A stretch of DNA of 64,000 nt from positions 1-64,000 of the forward strand of contig BROI01000029.1 of the NCBI GenBank assembly GCA_027923505.1. Reading direction: 5' to 3'. A model generated the notes under the pieces. That model was not told the DNA's origin. It saw only the letters and a program-made list of their open reading frames with translations, and made no database searches. A program made the position numbers and the translations under genes. Source of the DNA: Mayamaea pseudoterrestris (taxonomy: Eukaryota > Bacillariophyta > Bacillariophyceae > Sellaphorales > Sellaphoraceae). Shown here piece after piece: positions 1 to 10,377 of the stretch; position 1 is the stretch's first letter; each line of letters starts with the position of its first letter.

Positions 1-798
1 CCACACCATAAGATCAAGCAGCTTTTAGTACCGAGCAAGGTGCCGCCAACGACGGCACAGCAGGGTGGAATGATCGAGTATATTCGGCAAGAGCAAGCGG
101 CAGGTATTTCATATTATCAGTCACCATGCATTGGCATTCCGCGTACAACGTTTGGAGCGGATGAGAGCTCTTTTGAAACGACAAGAAAATACATTCCCGA
201 GCGTCTTGTGAATGATAGTCGAATAGCACCAGCATCGCAACTTGACACTATTCGCTTCCGTAAACATGCCGGCCGGAACGACTTTGTCAAGAACGCGCTC
301 GGCAAGGTCATCATGGACGTTTCGAGGATTGACATGGTGGCCTCGCCAAAATTCATGTCGCTTCATCGGCCAATTAAATCTATATGCGCCACGCCCTGGC
401 ACAATGATTGGGACGTTGGCTTGCGGATCAATCACTACCTTGGTTCCTGGGAGAGTTACACGATTCGCGACGACTGTCGCAAGGGCGGCGAGCGATCTTG
501 GGAACAGTGGGAGTACAAGGCCACGACGAATGGAGAGTATGAAGACGATATAATACAGCCTTGGCTAAAAGGTTTCGTCGAAGCCGAAGGAGAAGAAGAA
601 GCGACCCGACTACTCGCCAAGGCGGGCCTACCGGAGGGATACAAGAACACGAACATTGACGCATGGAGGCTGCATCCAGACAAGCTTAATGCGATTCTCA
701 CAGAGCCCGAGGTTGTTTCTAACGACGGTAAGAGGGTCGCCTTTGATCGATGGGTGCGAAATAAGTATGGGACGCGAAGCGACTTGGCAAATGCATAG
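1..798 (+). CDS. Glycosyltransferase family 92-like protein, 5'-truncated
   Basis: The frame is open from the first base of the window, so the gene starts outside; 265 C-terminal residues are visible. The segment around INHYLGSWESY and the following Arg/Lys-rich stretch resemble the C-terminal half of stramenopile GT92 (DUF23-type) glycosyltransferases, which probably act in the secretory pathway on glycans. The nucleotide-sugar-binding N-terminal half is not in view, so no catalytic residue can be checked. The reading frame ends at a TAG at 796-798; the next gene is convergent and ends only 60 bp away. The family call rests on motif memory and is moderate; another Golgi-type glycosyltransferase family is possible. 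Confidence 0.55.
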   Translation, partial: PHHKIKQLLVPSKVPPTTAQQGGMIEYIRQEQAAGISYYQSPCIGIPRTTFGADESSFETTRKYIPERLVNDSRIAPASQLDTIRFRKHAGRNDFVKNALGKVIMDVSRIDMVASPKFMSLHRPIKSICATPWHNDWDVGLRINHYLGSWESYTIRDDCRKGGERSWEQWEYKATTNGEYEDDIIQPWLKGFVEAEGEEEATRLLAKAGLPEGYKNTNIDAWRLHPDKLNAILTEPEVVSNDGKRVAFDRWVRNKYGTRSDLANA

Positions 799-858
799 TA
801 TCAGTTGCTGGCGCTATGGCTATGGTTATATACTTTTGCATAAACAAACAGTTAAGTA

Positions 859-3081
859 TCACAGCTCGTCTCTAGTCTCGTTCAGCAGTTGACTGCGAAC
901 AGTGTCGAGATTTAGGCTCAATTTTGGCTGATTCGTCTCGTCGCTGCCAGTTTCAGGTGCCTGCTTCGTCTTTGCTCGTTGTTGCTGGAATATTGTTGGT
1001 CCATTTTCCTCTATTCGCTTGAGTTGAAGAACTTTTCGTATTGGTGCCGTGGCCTGGTTGTCTGAGTCAACCGGCGGCGATGTAATCTTTATTGGATCCT
1101 GCACGATGTTTTCCATTAACTCAATACCCATAGAATCAGCGCCTCGCGAAAGGGGATTCTGACCTTCCGGTACCACATTACGAAACACTTCGATTGCTTG
1201 ATTGAAATACAAAACACTTTCCTTGAACTCTCCACTTGAAAATTTGACAATCGCCATATTGTACAGCAAATCAGCTAAGCTTTCATCCTCTTCCGCGGCA
1301 TTCTTACGAAATAGAAAGAGTGCCTGACTCATATGACTGGTAGCTTGATAAAGATCACCGTTCGACATGTATAAGTATCCAAGTGTCGAATGAATGGCGC
1401 TCACATACATTTCATTGGCGTCGACTGGAATTCCTTCGTTTTCGCCATTGTATCCGGAGACTTCTTCAGGTAGGTCGACGCCGCCGTAGCTGAGCATTTT
1501 GTATTCTTCCAAAATGTCTTCGTATTGCTCGATTGTGCCATCCGTTCCCGGAAACTTGTATGCTTCGCCAACGTTCTTCGACGGACTAATGCCATGTGCC
1601 GCATACCAATCCATGGCTTTGTGGTAGTACATCGAGGCCTTTTCATATTCCGCTTGCTGCAAAAATGCTCGGGACAACCAAACCAGTAGATTCGCCATAC
1701 TTTGATAAGCGTCTTGCAGGTCCACTGGCTGTAAATGCTGCTGAGATTCAAGTATTTCGTAGTAGACGGTCAACGCTTGTTCGCCATCCTCCGTGCCGCC
1801 CGCAAGTTGGTGAAGCGCAATCTTATTTTCGCCCATGTGTTGCAGTGCAGACGCAAGATTGACTTGATACAAGACAATCTCCGCGGGATGAATGTTCTTG
1901 TCACGGGACTTGAACGACTCAAGGGCGGAACGAAAAAACTCTGCACCTTGCTCAAAGTATTGCTGGCTCGCGTGAATACTATTCGTCATGTCTTTCATGC
2001 TAGCCGTATACCGTTTTAGAATCTCATTCTGTTGAACTTCGTCAGAAAGTTCCTCGACAAGAGTTCCCGCAGTGTATTGTTCGTATTCAAGTTGGATATT
2101 TTGAGTGACGCTCATTTGCAGCACACCGAGTCGCACCAGCGACTGTCCCCAGTAGTAGGCTGCATCAAGCCGGTCACCACTTGCATATTCGGCAAATCCA
2201 TCTTGTTCTTCATCATATGCCAAGTCATCGACCACTTGGGCATCCTTGCAGAACCGAAAGAGTTCCATAGCCTCCATCATGTATTCCTTGGCATGTGGCC
2301 GCTTGCTTTCGTCAAAGTATGCCACAAGACTCCAAAGATCGCTCATGTGAAAGTACAGGTGCGCCAACAGGTTCGAATGTACAAGTTCAGACTGCACTTG
2401 CTGCACAGATTCTTCGTTGCGAGAAATGCTGGCGAGTTGCTTGCGATGCACTTGGACGGCCTGCTCCAAGGCATTCATTGATTGATCCGTCAACAAGTCA
2501 ACTCGTTTCATGTCAAAGGTTGCAGATTGGCCACTCGTTTGTCGATACTCGTCGCACTCTTCCATGTACTCCTGCAGTAGTGCCTGATGCGCAAGGCCAA
2601 TGGTGATCAAGACTTGTGCTTGATCCGTCGGGGTCACAGCATGACGTGCTGACTGGGCGTTGAACTCGAGTCGAATGAGACTGGAAGAAATGTCGTAAGG
2701 ATATTGTGCGTATGGCTTGTTGTATCGAATGCGACCAATCGTAATGCCACTGACGTCGTGAGTGTAGGTGGATGAAGGTGGCGCAGTCTGTTGCTCTTCG
2801 TGGCTCTTGTCGTTCCGTCGAACATTTTCCGTCAGGAATACTTCTGCCTTCACGCATACGGACTCATCATTCACTGTCAGACAATCTTCTAGCTTTAGTT
2901 TGTTGTTGTTTTTGCTATTTATTTGCTCCAACTGGAGAGTAAAGCTGCAAGTGATGGATCCGTCCTCGGCGGATCGACAGTCGAATGACTCCATTCGTGT
3001 CACCTCGGATGCAGTGACACAAAGTCGAGCCAGAGCAAGGAAGAGTCCTATTGGACCTCTTCTTATTTTCGTCGGCGTCAT
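859..3081 (-). CDS. Secretory TPR-repeat protein
   Basis: A 740-residue protein. The frame is open up to 3345, but I prefer the ATG at 3081: it gives MTPTKIRRGPIGLFLALARL, a clear signal peptide, and keeps the coding region clear of Ku70 exon 1 on the other strand. The N-terminal region has several Cys, as expected for a lumenal domain. The middle and C-terminal parts (about residues 190-650) are helical, with TPR-like units such as the one around LGYLYMSNGDLYQATSHMSQAL and the next around LADLLYNMAIVKFSSGEFKESVLYFNQAIEV. TPRs bind other proteins; the partner cannot be told from sequence. It is divergent from Ku70 across about 250 bp holding a perfect inverted repeat (3181-3208). No enzymatic domain was seen. 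Confidence 0.75.
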   Translation of the reverse strand: MTPTKIRRGPIGLFLALARLCVTASEVTRMESFDCRSAEDGSITCSFTLQLEQINSKNNNKLKLEDCLTVNDESVCVKAEVFLTENVRRNDKSHEEQQTAPPSSTYTHDVSGITIGRIRYNKPYAQYPYDISSSLIRLEFNAQSARHAVTPTDQAQVLITIGLAHQALLQEYMEECDEYRQTSGQSATFDMKRVDLLTDQSMNALEQAVQVHRKQLASISRNEESVQQVQSELVHSNLLAHLYFHMSDLWSLVAYFDESKRPHAKEYMMEAMELFRFCKDAQVVDDLAYDEEQDGFAEYASGDRLDAAYYWGQSLVRLGVLQMSVTQNIQLEYEQYTAGTLVEELSDEVQQNEILKRYTASMKDMTNSIHASQQYFEQGAEFFRSALESFKSRDKNIHPAEIVLYQVNLASALQHMGENKIALHQLAGGTEDGEQALTVYYEILESQQHLQPVDLQDAYQSMANLLVWLSRAFLQQAEYEKASMYYHKAMDWYAAHGISPSKNVGEAYKFPGTDGTIEQYEDILEEYKMLSYGGVDLPEEVSGYNGENEGIPVDANEMYVSAIHSTLGYLYMSNGDLYQATSHMSQALFLFRKNAAEEDESLADLLYNMAIVKFSSGEFKESVLYFNQAIEVFRNVVPEGQNPLSRGADSMGIELMENIVQDPIKITSPPVDSDNQATAPIRKVLQLKRIEENGPTIFQQQRAKTKQAPETGSDETNQPKLSLNLDTVRSQLLNETRDEL

Positions 3082-3180
3082 CTTGTGTCTTGTAGGATTA
3101 GTATGCCAAATGAAGAGTGTATGTCGCTCATTTCTCGTGATGATTGTGACATTGGAGCGAATGCGATGAGCCTCATTCTT

Positions 3181-3208
3181 AGTACCGGTATGACCTAGAA
3201 CCGGTACT
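3181..3208. promoter_or_regulatory. Inverted repeat AGTACCGGT-n10-ACCGGTACT in divergent promoter
   Basis: Perfect 9-bp arms separated by 10 bp, lying between the divergent TPR gene (ATG 3081) and Ku70 (ATG 3329). The same core recurs near other gene starts in the window (11906, 26411, 26434, 44576, 63417). This fits a binding site for a dimeric transcription factor; that role is inferred. Confidence 0.4.
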
Positions 3209-3328
3209 CGTTGGAGACTGCTTCGCGCTTCGCAGATTTCGTCCATGGCAGAACCGCACAGATTTGGGGCAGCGGAGCAACCTATGTCATGGACAATCTC
3301 TGCAGTTTGTGAATGAGACACTTGAAAA

Positions 3329-5841
3329 ATGGATGATGATGACATTGCCGAGCTTTGGGGAGAGGAGGTGAGAAGAATGGCTTGCTAGCGGCACGTAGAT
3401 CATCAGTAGGAGAGAGTGCATGTTCGATGTTCGTTACTTCTCAGCTTGAGGCAATCTGTCTCATCTCATTCCTTTCGTTTGAAACATATTTTTTCCAGCC
3501 TGACTGGGTTCGCGAATTTAAAGCGACTTCCGAGGATGACGATGAAGCAACCGGAGAGGATGAGGATGCGGACGAATTAGCTCCGGCCCAGCACGTCATG
3601 GTGCTCATTGACTGCGCTCCATCCATGTTTCAAGACTTGAATGCAACGAATGATGCCGACAATGCTCAAACTGATTTTGACTCCACAAGGACTAGTATGA
3701 CTGCCATGGACTGGAGCCTCCAGGCGTTCAAGCAACTTTATCGCGACGCCATGAAGTCGGCGGTCATTCACAAAGCCGGCAAGCGGAATGGAATTGGCGC
3801 TCTTTTGTACAATACTCGCGCCAGAGAGCCTCTCGTCATGGATCAAGTCAAAAAGAAGCTACTTGTAAAGGAAGAAAAGGCAGAGCATGATGAAAGTGAC
3901 GACACGGACGACGATGACTATGACAGCTCCATTTCAAGGATTGATACAGTGCATGAACTCGTACCACTAGACATTCCAAACACGCCCATGCTCCAGCGAG
4001 TCTTGGCTACAATGCCGGATCAAATCACTCATGAACGTCGAATTGATATAGAGGCAGAATTCGGACATGTCAAGAGCGACTGTGCCGATGATGTTGATGA
4101 CTACAAGTATGACTCTCATGTTCAGCTGCCCATTTATCGAGGCCTCGAACAAGCCAAAAAAATTCTTGATGCGGCCAAATGCGTTCGACACAAGCCGAAC
4201 AAGGTCAAGGGCAAAATGACTATGCCACCCGACTCGATGCAGATTTGGATACTTACGAATCAAGACAAGGACCCTTGCCATGGTGATGCGGAAATGTTGG
4301 CCAAAATCAAGGAGCGCATTGAAGAGTTGGATCCGATCAAGGTCTACATTTGGCAGCTACCGACGATCGAAATGATGGTGCCGGATATTGCAGAAGATAT
4401 GGAGGACGCGACTGAGCACGAGTGCGCTGATCTTGTCTGCAAGCTGATTCCTAATCCATTCATTACAAACGTTGGAATGGTTCGACCGAGGCAGTCTGAG
4501 GAGGCGCCCCTGGATCAGGACAATTTCACTCGCGTCACTTTTCGTCTCAACTTGAACCTCCGACCCTCGTTCAGTGTCCCGTTGCTTCTGCCGAATTGGA
4601 AAAGTAACCCAGATTACCCTGGAATCCAGCTTGACTTGTACAAAATTGTCAAAAAGGCATCCAAGCCGACTGCGTTGCGCTTCCATAACGAGACTGGACA
4701 ACTCATGGCGCGCACCACCAAGATTACGACGGAGAATGAGCTAATTGAGGTTGGCGAGTCGATTACTGGACACGGCTATCGTCAAATTCTGCCGGAGGAT
4801 CGGATTAAGCTGTTTGCACCATTGCGCGGCGGCAAGGACAATCCACTTTACGTGGAGATGCGTCCGAACGACCTTGTTGTTATGAAACGAGCATGCAATG
4901 GCAATCCTGACTTTGCTAGTCTTGTTCTCAGTGGATTCAAGCCGCGTGATCGGGTTCGTTTCTTTGATTCCATTGGCGAATGCTACTTTATGTACCCGCA
5001 AGAGTCCAAAGTCGCTGGCAGCAGCAAAGCCTTTGCGCAACTTTTTTACGCAATGCAGCGAAAGAATGTTTTGGCTGTTGGCGAAATGTTGACACGCGTG
5101 TCAGCCACGTCTCGTTGCGTCGCCTTTTGGCCCGTCACTAATGACGGAACTTCGAACCTGCCGCCTCAAGAAGGAATGGTTATGGTGTATCTGCCGTTTC
5201 AAGACGAGTGTCGCACCTTGCCCCCGGATAAAGATTACGCGGCTCGTATGAGCAGCGGCGGCCAGTTGGATGCGATGGATGTCGTTGGACCTGATCCAGT
5301 GGTTAGCCATGACGTGGCTTTGTCGTCATCATCCGCTCCTGCCTTCGTATCAAGTGCACTTGTGGATGCGACGGTTGAATTAATCAAGAAGCAGTCTTTG
5401 AATGACCGTGTCTTGGGCGTGGACTTTGAGAATGCTTACATTACCGAATTTTACAACTACTTGGAGAGCCAATCTCTTGGCACCCATTGGGAGCCGACCA
5501 ACGATTACGATACGATTATGACGGAGGAGCACGAACGAGCTATTCTGGATGCAGTTGGCGAACAAATCGAGGCTATCAAGAATCTTTTACCCGACGACGA
5601 AAAGGCGACTGGCAAGCGGAAGTCAGTGGTGTCGGCCGATCCCGACGCGGATGATACTGGCATTGACTGGGAGCAGGAGTTTGGTGACGGGCGAATCGGC
5701 AAGGTCACTGTCCCCAATTTGAAAAAGTACTGCCAAGCGCATGGCTTGACTCGGACGGGCAACAAAGGTGATCTTGTCCAACGTGTGTGCGACCATATTG
5801 CTGAGCGCCGAGCTGCGTACAAGGCAGTCAAGCAAGAATGA
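3329..5841 (+). CDS. KU70: Ku70, DNA end-binding subunit of NHEJ
   Basis: Two exons, 3329-3367 and 3499-5841, give 793 residues. Exon 1 starts MDDDDIAELWGEE and ends at GAG before GTGAGAAG; the intron of 131 bp ends TTTTTTCCAG and joins in frame to PDWVREFK. Without this splice the frame has no nearby ATG. Ku70 pairs with Ku80 to form the ring that threads onto double-strand breaks and recruits the end-joining machinery. Visible are the N-terminal vWA-like core (HVMVLIDCAPSMF, about residues 57-70) with acidic inserts, the central beta-barrel (FKPRDRVRFFDSIGECYFMYP region) and a C-terminal SAP DNA-binding domain (VTVPNLKKYCQAHGLTRTGN, about residues 745-780), which distinguishes Ku70 from Ku80. 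It is longer than the roughly 610-residue animal protein because of acidic linkers. Confidence 0.9.
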
Positions 5842-5965
5842 GGTGCGTTGCAAGTAGATATAAAAGGCGAATGTCGCCTGCCCTTGGGTCAAGACATTTT
5901 GGTCAAGTAGTTTACCACGACAGAGAGTTGGTGTAATTTCCATAGTTTCATTCATTTATATACAA

Positions 5966-7168
5966 TTATCTTCTACGTTTGCGCATGACCGCAAGATAGC
6001 CCTCATCATTGTCCCTGATGGAACCATCAACAGCCGGTGCAAACACAAGTTCAAGCCCAACGCTCTCGCCTAAGTTGGCAAGCTCTTTCTCGTCTGGAAG
6101 CTTTCTCTTGACCAGAACAGGATTTGCTTCAGCCTGCTTGGAGACATGGATGCCACCCTGCGGGTGGACAACCACCAACGTTCCGTTTATTCGCAGCAGA
6201 CTTGCAGCTCTGCCGAGTGCGGCTAGTGGATCAGGAAAGTCGTGGAGCGCTGCGCAAAAGATAATGCCATCAAATTCTGCACTGCTGGTATATTCATGGA
6301 CAAAATCTGCGGCGTGAAACTCAACGTTGGGAAAGAGCTCTTGCGCATTGCGAATCATTTCTTCACTCAAATCGACGCCGCATATTTGCGCTGGCTTCAG
6401 ATTCACCTTCATGAGATGCGGAACAAGAGCACCATATCCGCAACCAACGTCGAGACATTTCGCAGTGTCGTCTCCGACGATTGATTCGGCCACGACAGCG
6501 CAGGCTCGATCAACTCGTTGCGCAATGTCGCTCGGCATGCTTCCAATGATACTCCGGGCAGCCTTTGCATCGGCGGATGCGTCCCACGTAGCTCTTTGTA
6601 ACGCATTGTGAATATCGTCTTCGGTGATGGAATGCTCCGCTAAAAGCTCGGCTAGCATTGCTTTGGCCCGATGCGAGCCTTGTAATTCCTGCTCGTTCAT
6701 GCTCGCTTGTTGAAGGAGCGAGAGTCTCGCCATTTGTGCATCCCATTGCTTGATTTGCTTATATAATTGCACTGCCATGTTCATGTGAGGTGGCAGACTT
6801 TGAATCGTATGTTCGATGCGTCGTTGGGTCGTTTGTGCAATTTCCTGTGTCGACGTTCCACCGTATGTTTCCTCAAGCTTCTTCAAGATGGCTTGTTTCG
6901 ATGGTCGCTTGGATTTTCGAGGATTTGCTGACCCAAAACCACTAGGTTTTGCTCCAGCAAAGCCTTTGGCATTTAATCTTGTCGAAAAAGCATTAGTTGA
7001 TTGTCGTAAAGGATGGTAAGGGGTATAAACTTGGTTGGCAAAGGCCGCAACATTCTGATTCGTCGTTTGCGTTCGTCCTTGACAATGAAATGCACTAGCA
7101 GCTGAAAAGACTGCAAAGAACGAAACAGCAAACCATAATGTTACTCTTTCCACTTGACAAGCTTGCAT
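5966..7168 (-). CDS. Plastid-targeted SAM-dependent methyltransferase
   Basis: The ATG at 7168 gives a 400-residue protein starting MQACQVERVTLWFAVSFFAV and continuing to AASAFHC: a signal peptide with an ASAF-like cleavage motif, the bipartite signal for complex plastids. The frame is open up to 7261, but earlier starts would bury the signal peptide. The C-terminal half is a class I methyltransferase: motif I KCLDVGCGYGALVPHL (about residue 235), the acidic end of strand beta-2 in GVDLSEEMI, and a post-motif segment FDGIIFCAALHDFPDP like UbiE/menaquinone-type small-molecule methyltransferases. The substrate is unknown. Residues 90-200 are helical and not assigned. The 5' flank runs directly into the 174-bp satellite. 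Confidence 0.75.
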   Translation of the reverse strand: MQACQVERVTLWFAVSFFAVFSAASAFHCQGRTQTTNQNVAAFANQVYTPYHPLRQSTNAFSTRLNAKGFAGAKPSGFGSANPRKSKRPSKQAILKKLEETYGGTSTQEIAQTTQRRIEHTIQSLPPHMNMAVQLYKQIKQWDAQMARLSLLQQASMNEQELQGSHRAKAMLAELLAEHSITEDDIHNALQRATWDASADAKAARSIIGSMPSDIAQRVDRACAVVAESIVGDDTAKCLDVGCGYGALVPHLMKVNLKPAQICGVDLSEEMIRNAQELFPNVEFHAADFVHEYTSSAEFDGIIFCAALHDFPDPLAALGRAASLLRINGTLVVVHPQGGIHVSKQAEANPVLVKRKLPDEKELANLGESVGLELVFAPAVDGSIRDNDEGYLAVMRKRRR

Positions 7169-7309
7169 AGTATACGTGCTTGTTTGACATTTACAATCGC
7201 TTTTCTTTTTCATGTTTGGCGTCGCTGCCCGAGAGTGTGAAAATGCCTCGTATGTCGTCATGAGTACCGGCTGGAGTCTTTTAAGAACCGCTTTAAGATA
7301 TTGCGGTAG

Positions 7310-10063
7310 CTAGTGATGAATGCATTGCACATTCTACATCATGAAACAATGCTTGTCAACTGCCAGCTATCTATTTATACCTCTCTGGCTGATGGAGAGG
7401 GTCATGGCAGCCAGTTACTGTGGACAAGCCTGGGGCCAAGTAATTCAGGTGGTCCTACAGGCAGAACTTGGAGACTACATGGGCTAGTGATGAATGCATT
7501 GCACTTTTGACATCATGAAACAATGCCTGTCAACTGCCAGCTATCAATTTAAACCCCACTGGATGTTGGAGTGGGTTATGGCAGCCAGCTACTGTGGACA
7601 AGCCTGGGGAAACGAAATTCTGGCAGTCCCGTCACAGAACTTGGAGATGACATGGGCTAGTGATGAATGCATTGCACTTTTGACATCATGAAACAATGCC
7701 TGTCAACTGCCAGCTATCAATTTATAACCTCTCTGACTGTTGGAATGGGTTATGGCAGCCAGCTACTGTGGACAAACCTGGGGACACTATATTCTGGCAG
7801 TCCCTGTCGCAGAACTTGGAGACTACAACATGGACTAGCGATGAAAGCATTGCACTTTTGACATCATGAAACAAAGCCTGTCAACTGCCAGCTATCAATT
7901 TACACCTCTCTGGCTGTTGGAGTGGGTTATGGCAGCCATCTACTGTGGACATGCCTGGTGCCACGAAATTCAGGTGGTCCCTGTCGCAGAACTTGAAGAT
8001 TACATGGACTAGTTTGACTGCATTGCACATTCTAAATCATGAAACAATGCCTGTTAACTGCCAGCTATCAATTTATACCTCTCTGGATGTTGGAGTGGGT
8101 TATGGCAGCCAGCTACTGTGGACAAGCCTGGGGAAACGAAATTCTGGCAGTTCCTGTGGCAGAACTTGGAGACTACAGGGGCTAATGATGACTGCATTGC
8201 ACTTTTGACATCACGAAACAATGCCTGTCAACTGCCAGCTATCAATTTATACCTCTCTGGCTGCTGGAGTGGGTTATGGCAGCCAGTTACTGTGGACAAG
8301 CCTGGGGCCATGTAATTCAGGCGGTCCTACAGGCAGAACTTGGAGACTACATGCGCTAGTGATGAATGCATTGCACTTTTGACATCACGAAACAATGCCT
8401 GTCAACTGCCAGCTATCAATTTACACCTCTCTGGCTGTTAAAGTGGGTTTATGGCAGCCAGCTACTGTGGACAAGCCTGTAGCCACAAAATTCAGGCGGT
8501 CCCTGTCGCAGAACTTGGAGATTACATGGACTAGTGATGATTGCATTGCACATTCTAATCATGAAACAATGCTTGTCAAGTGCCAGCTATCAATTTATAC
8601 CTCTCTGGCTGTGGAGAGGGTCATGGCAGCCAGCTACTGTGGACAAGCCAGGAGCCACGAAATTCAGGCGATCCCTGTCGCAGAACTTGGAGATGACATG
8701 GGCTAGTGATGAATGCATTGCACTTTTGACATCATGAAACAATGCCTGTCATCTGCCAGCTATCAATTTATACCTCTCTGGCCATTGGAGAGGGTCATGG
8801 CAGCCAGCTACTGTGGACAAGCCTGGGGACACTATATTCTGGCAGTTCCTGTGGCAGAACTTGGAGACTACATGGACTAGTGATGAATGCATTGCACTTT
8901 TGACATCATGAAACAATGCCTGGCAACTGCCAGCTATCAATTTACACGTCTCTGGCTGTTGGATTGGGTTATGGCAGCCAGCTACTGTGGACAAGCCTGG
9001 AGCCACAAAATTCAGGTGGTCCCTGTCGCAGAACTTGGAGATTACATGGGCTAGTGATCAATGCATTGCACTATTGACATCACGAAACAATGCCTGTCAA
9101 CTGCCAGCTATCAATTTATACCTCTCTGGCCATTGGAGAGGGTCATGGCAGCCAGCTACTGTGGACAAGCCTGGGGCCACGAAATTCTGGCAGTTCCTGT
9201 GGCAGAACTTGGAGACTACATGGACTAGTGATGACTGCATTGCACATTCTACATCATGAAACAATGCCTGTCAACTGCAGCTATCAATTTATACCTCTCT
9301 GGCTGCTGGAGTGGGTTATGGCAGCCAGCTACTGTGGACAAGCCTGGGGCCATGTAATTCAGGCGGTCCTACAGGCAGAACTTGGAGACTACATGGGCTA
9401 GTGATGAAAGCATTGCACATTCTACATCATGAAACAATGCTTGTCAACTGCCAGCTATCTATTTATACCTCTCTGGCTGATGGAGAGGGTCATGGCAGCC
9501 AGTTACTGTGGACAAGCCTGGGGCCAAGTAATTCAGGTGGTCCTACAGGCAGAACTTGGAGACTACATGGGCTAGTGATGAATGCATTGCACTTTTGACA
9601 TCATGAAACAATGCCTGTCAACTGCCAGCTATCAATTTAAACCCCTCTGGATGTTGGAGTGGGTTATGGCAGCCAGCTACTGTGGACAAGCCTGGGGAAA
9701 CGAAATTCTGGCAGTTCCTGTGGCAGAACTTGGAGACTACAGGGGCTAATGATGAATGCATTGCACTTTTGACATCACGAAACAATGCCTGTCATCTGCC
9801 AGCTATCAATTTATACCTCTCTGGCTGCTGGAGCAGGTTATGGCAGCCAGCTACTGTGGACGAGCTGGAGCCATGTAATTCAGGCAGTCCATGTCGCAGA
9901 ACTGGGAGACTACATGGGCTAGTGATGAATGCATTGCACTTTTGACATCATGAAACAATGCCTGCCAACTGCCAATCATCAATCTACACATGATTGGCTG
10001 TTGAAGTTGGTCATGGCAGCCAGCTACTGTGGAAAAGCCTGGGACACATAAATTCTGGCTTTC
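7310..10063. repeat. Satellite array A, about 16 tandem units of ~174 bp
   Basis: The landmark GTGATGAATGCATTGCAC recurs near 7312, 7489, 7661, 7839, 8014, 8186, 8359, 8534, 8706, 8880, 9055, 9227, 9401, 9577, 9748 and 9922, spacing 171-178 bp. Units share TGTCAACTGCCAGCTATC, CAGCTACTGTGGACAAGCCT and CAGAACTTGGAGACTACATG. The last copy is degraded after about 10000. Spacing is not a constant multiple of three and no frame stays open across units, so this is not a repetitive protein. The array begins about 140 bp upstream of the methyltransferase ATG and ends about 315 bp before the 3' end of the oxygenase gene. Confidence 0.95.
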
Positions 10064-10377
10064 CTAGTGTATTGTTGCACTGCTTGCACTTCGATAAGCC
10101 AAGCAGCAGCAAAGTCCATGCATCCATAACCAACAGTTTCTTATTTGCAGAGCCTACCAGTACTTGTAGTGCCACACTTTAGTAACAAAAAATGGCCCGG
10201 CTCCATTCAAAGGCAAGATGCCTCAACGGAGTGCGCCGCCAAGCAAGACAAGTGATGGCTTCGAAAGTGCTATCAATTCCATTAGCCCGCGCCTCTGGGT
10301 TGTTAAGTTTAACTTGTTGCAGCTCACTATAGGCCTATTGGCCAAAGCTATGAGTCATGAATAACTGAGCTTTCACA
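10064..10377. other. Unique spacer after satellite A
   Basis: About 310 bp between the degraded end of the satellite and the stop codon of the oxygenase gene. It contains no open frame of note and no repeat that I could see; it presumably includes the 3' untranslated region of the oxygenase transcript. Confidence 0.5.

Noticed and set aside
3082-3345. N-terminal extension of the TPR protein to 3345
   Set aside because: It would overlap Ku70 exon 1 and put the signal peptide in the middle of the protein; ATG 3081 explains it better.
7313-9945. Frames of 60-100 codons in the 174-bp array
   Set aside because: They restart in each unit, change frame with unit length, and only repeat the satellite sequence.
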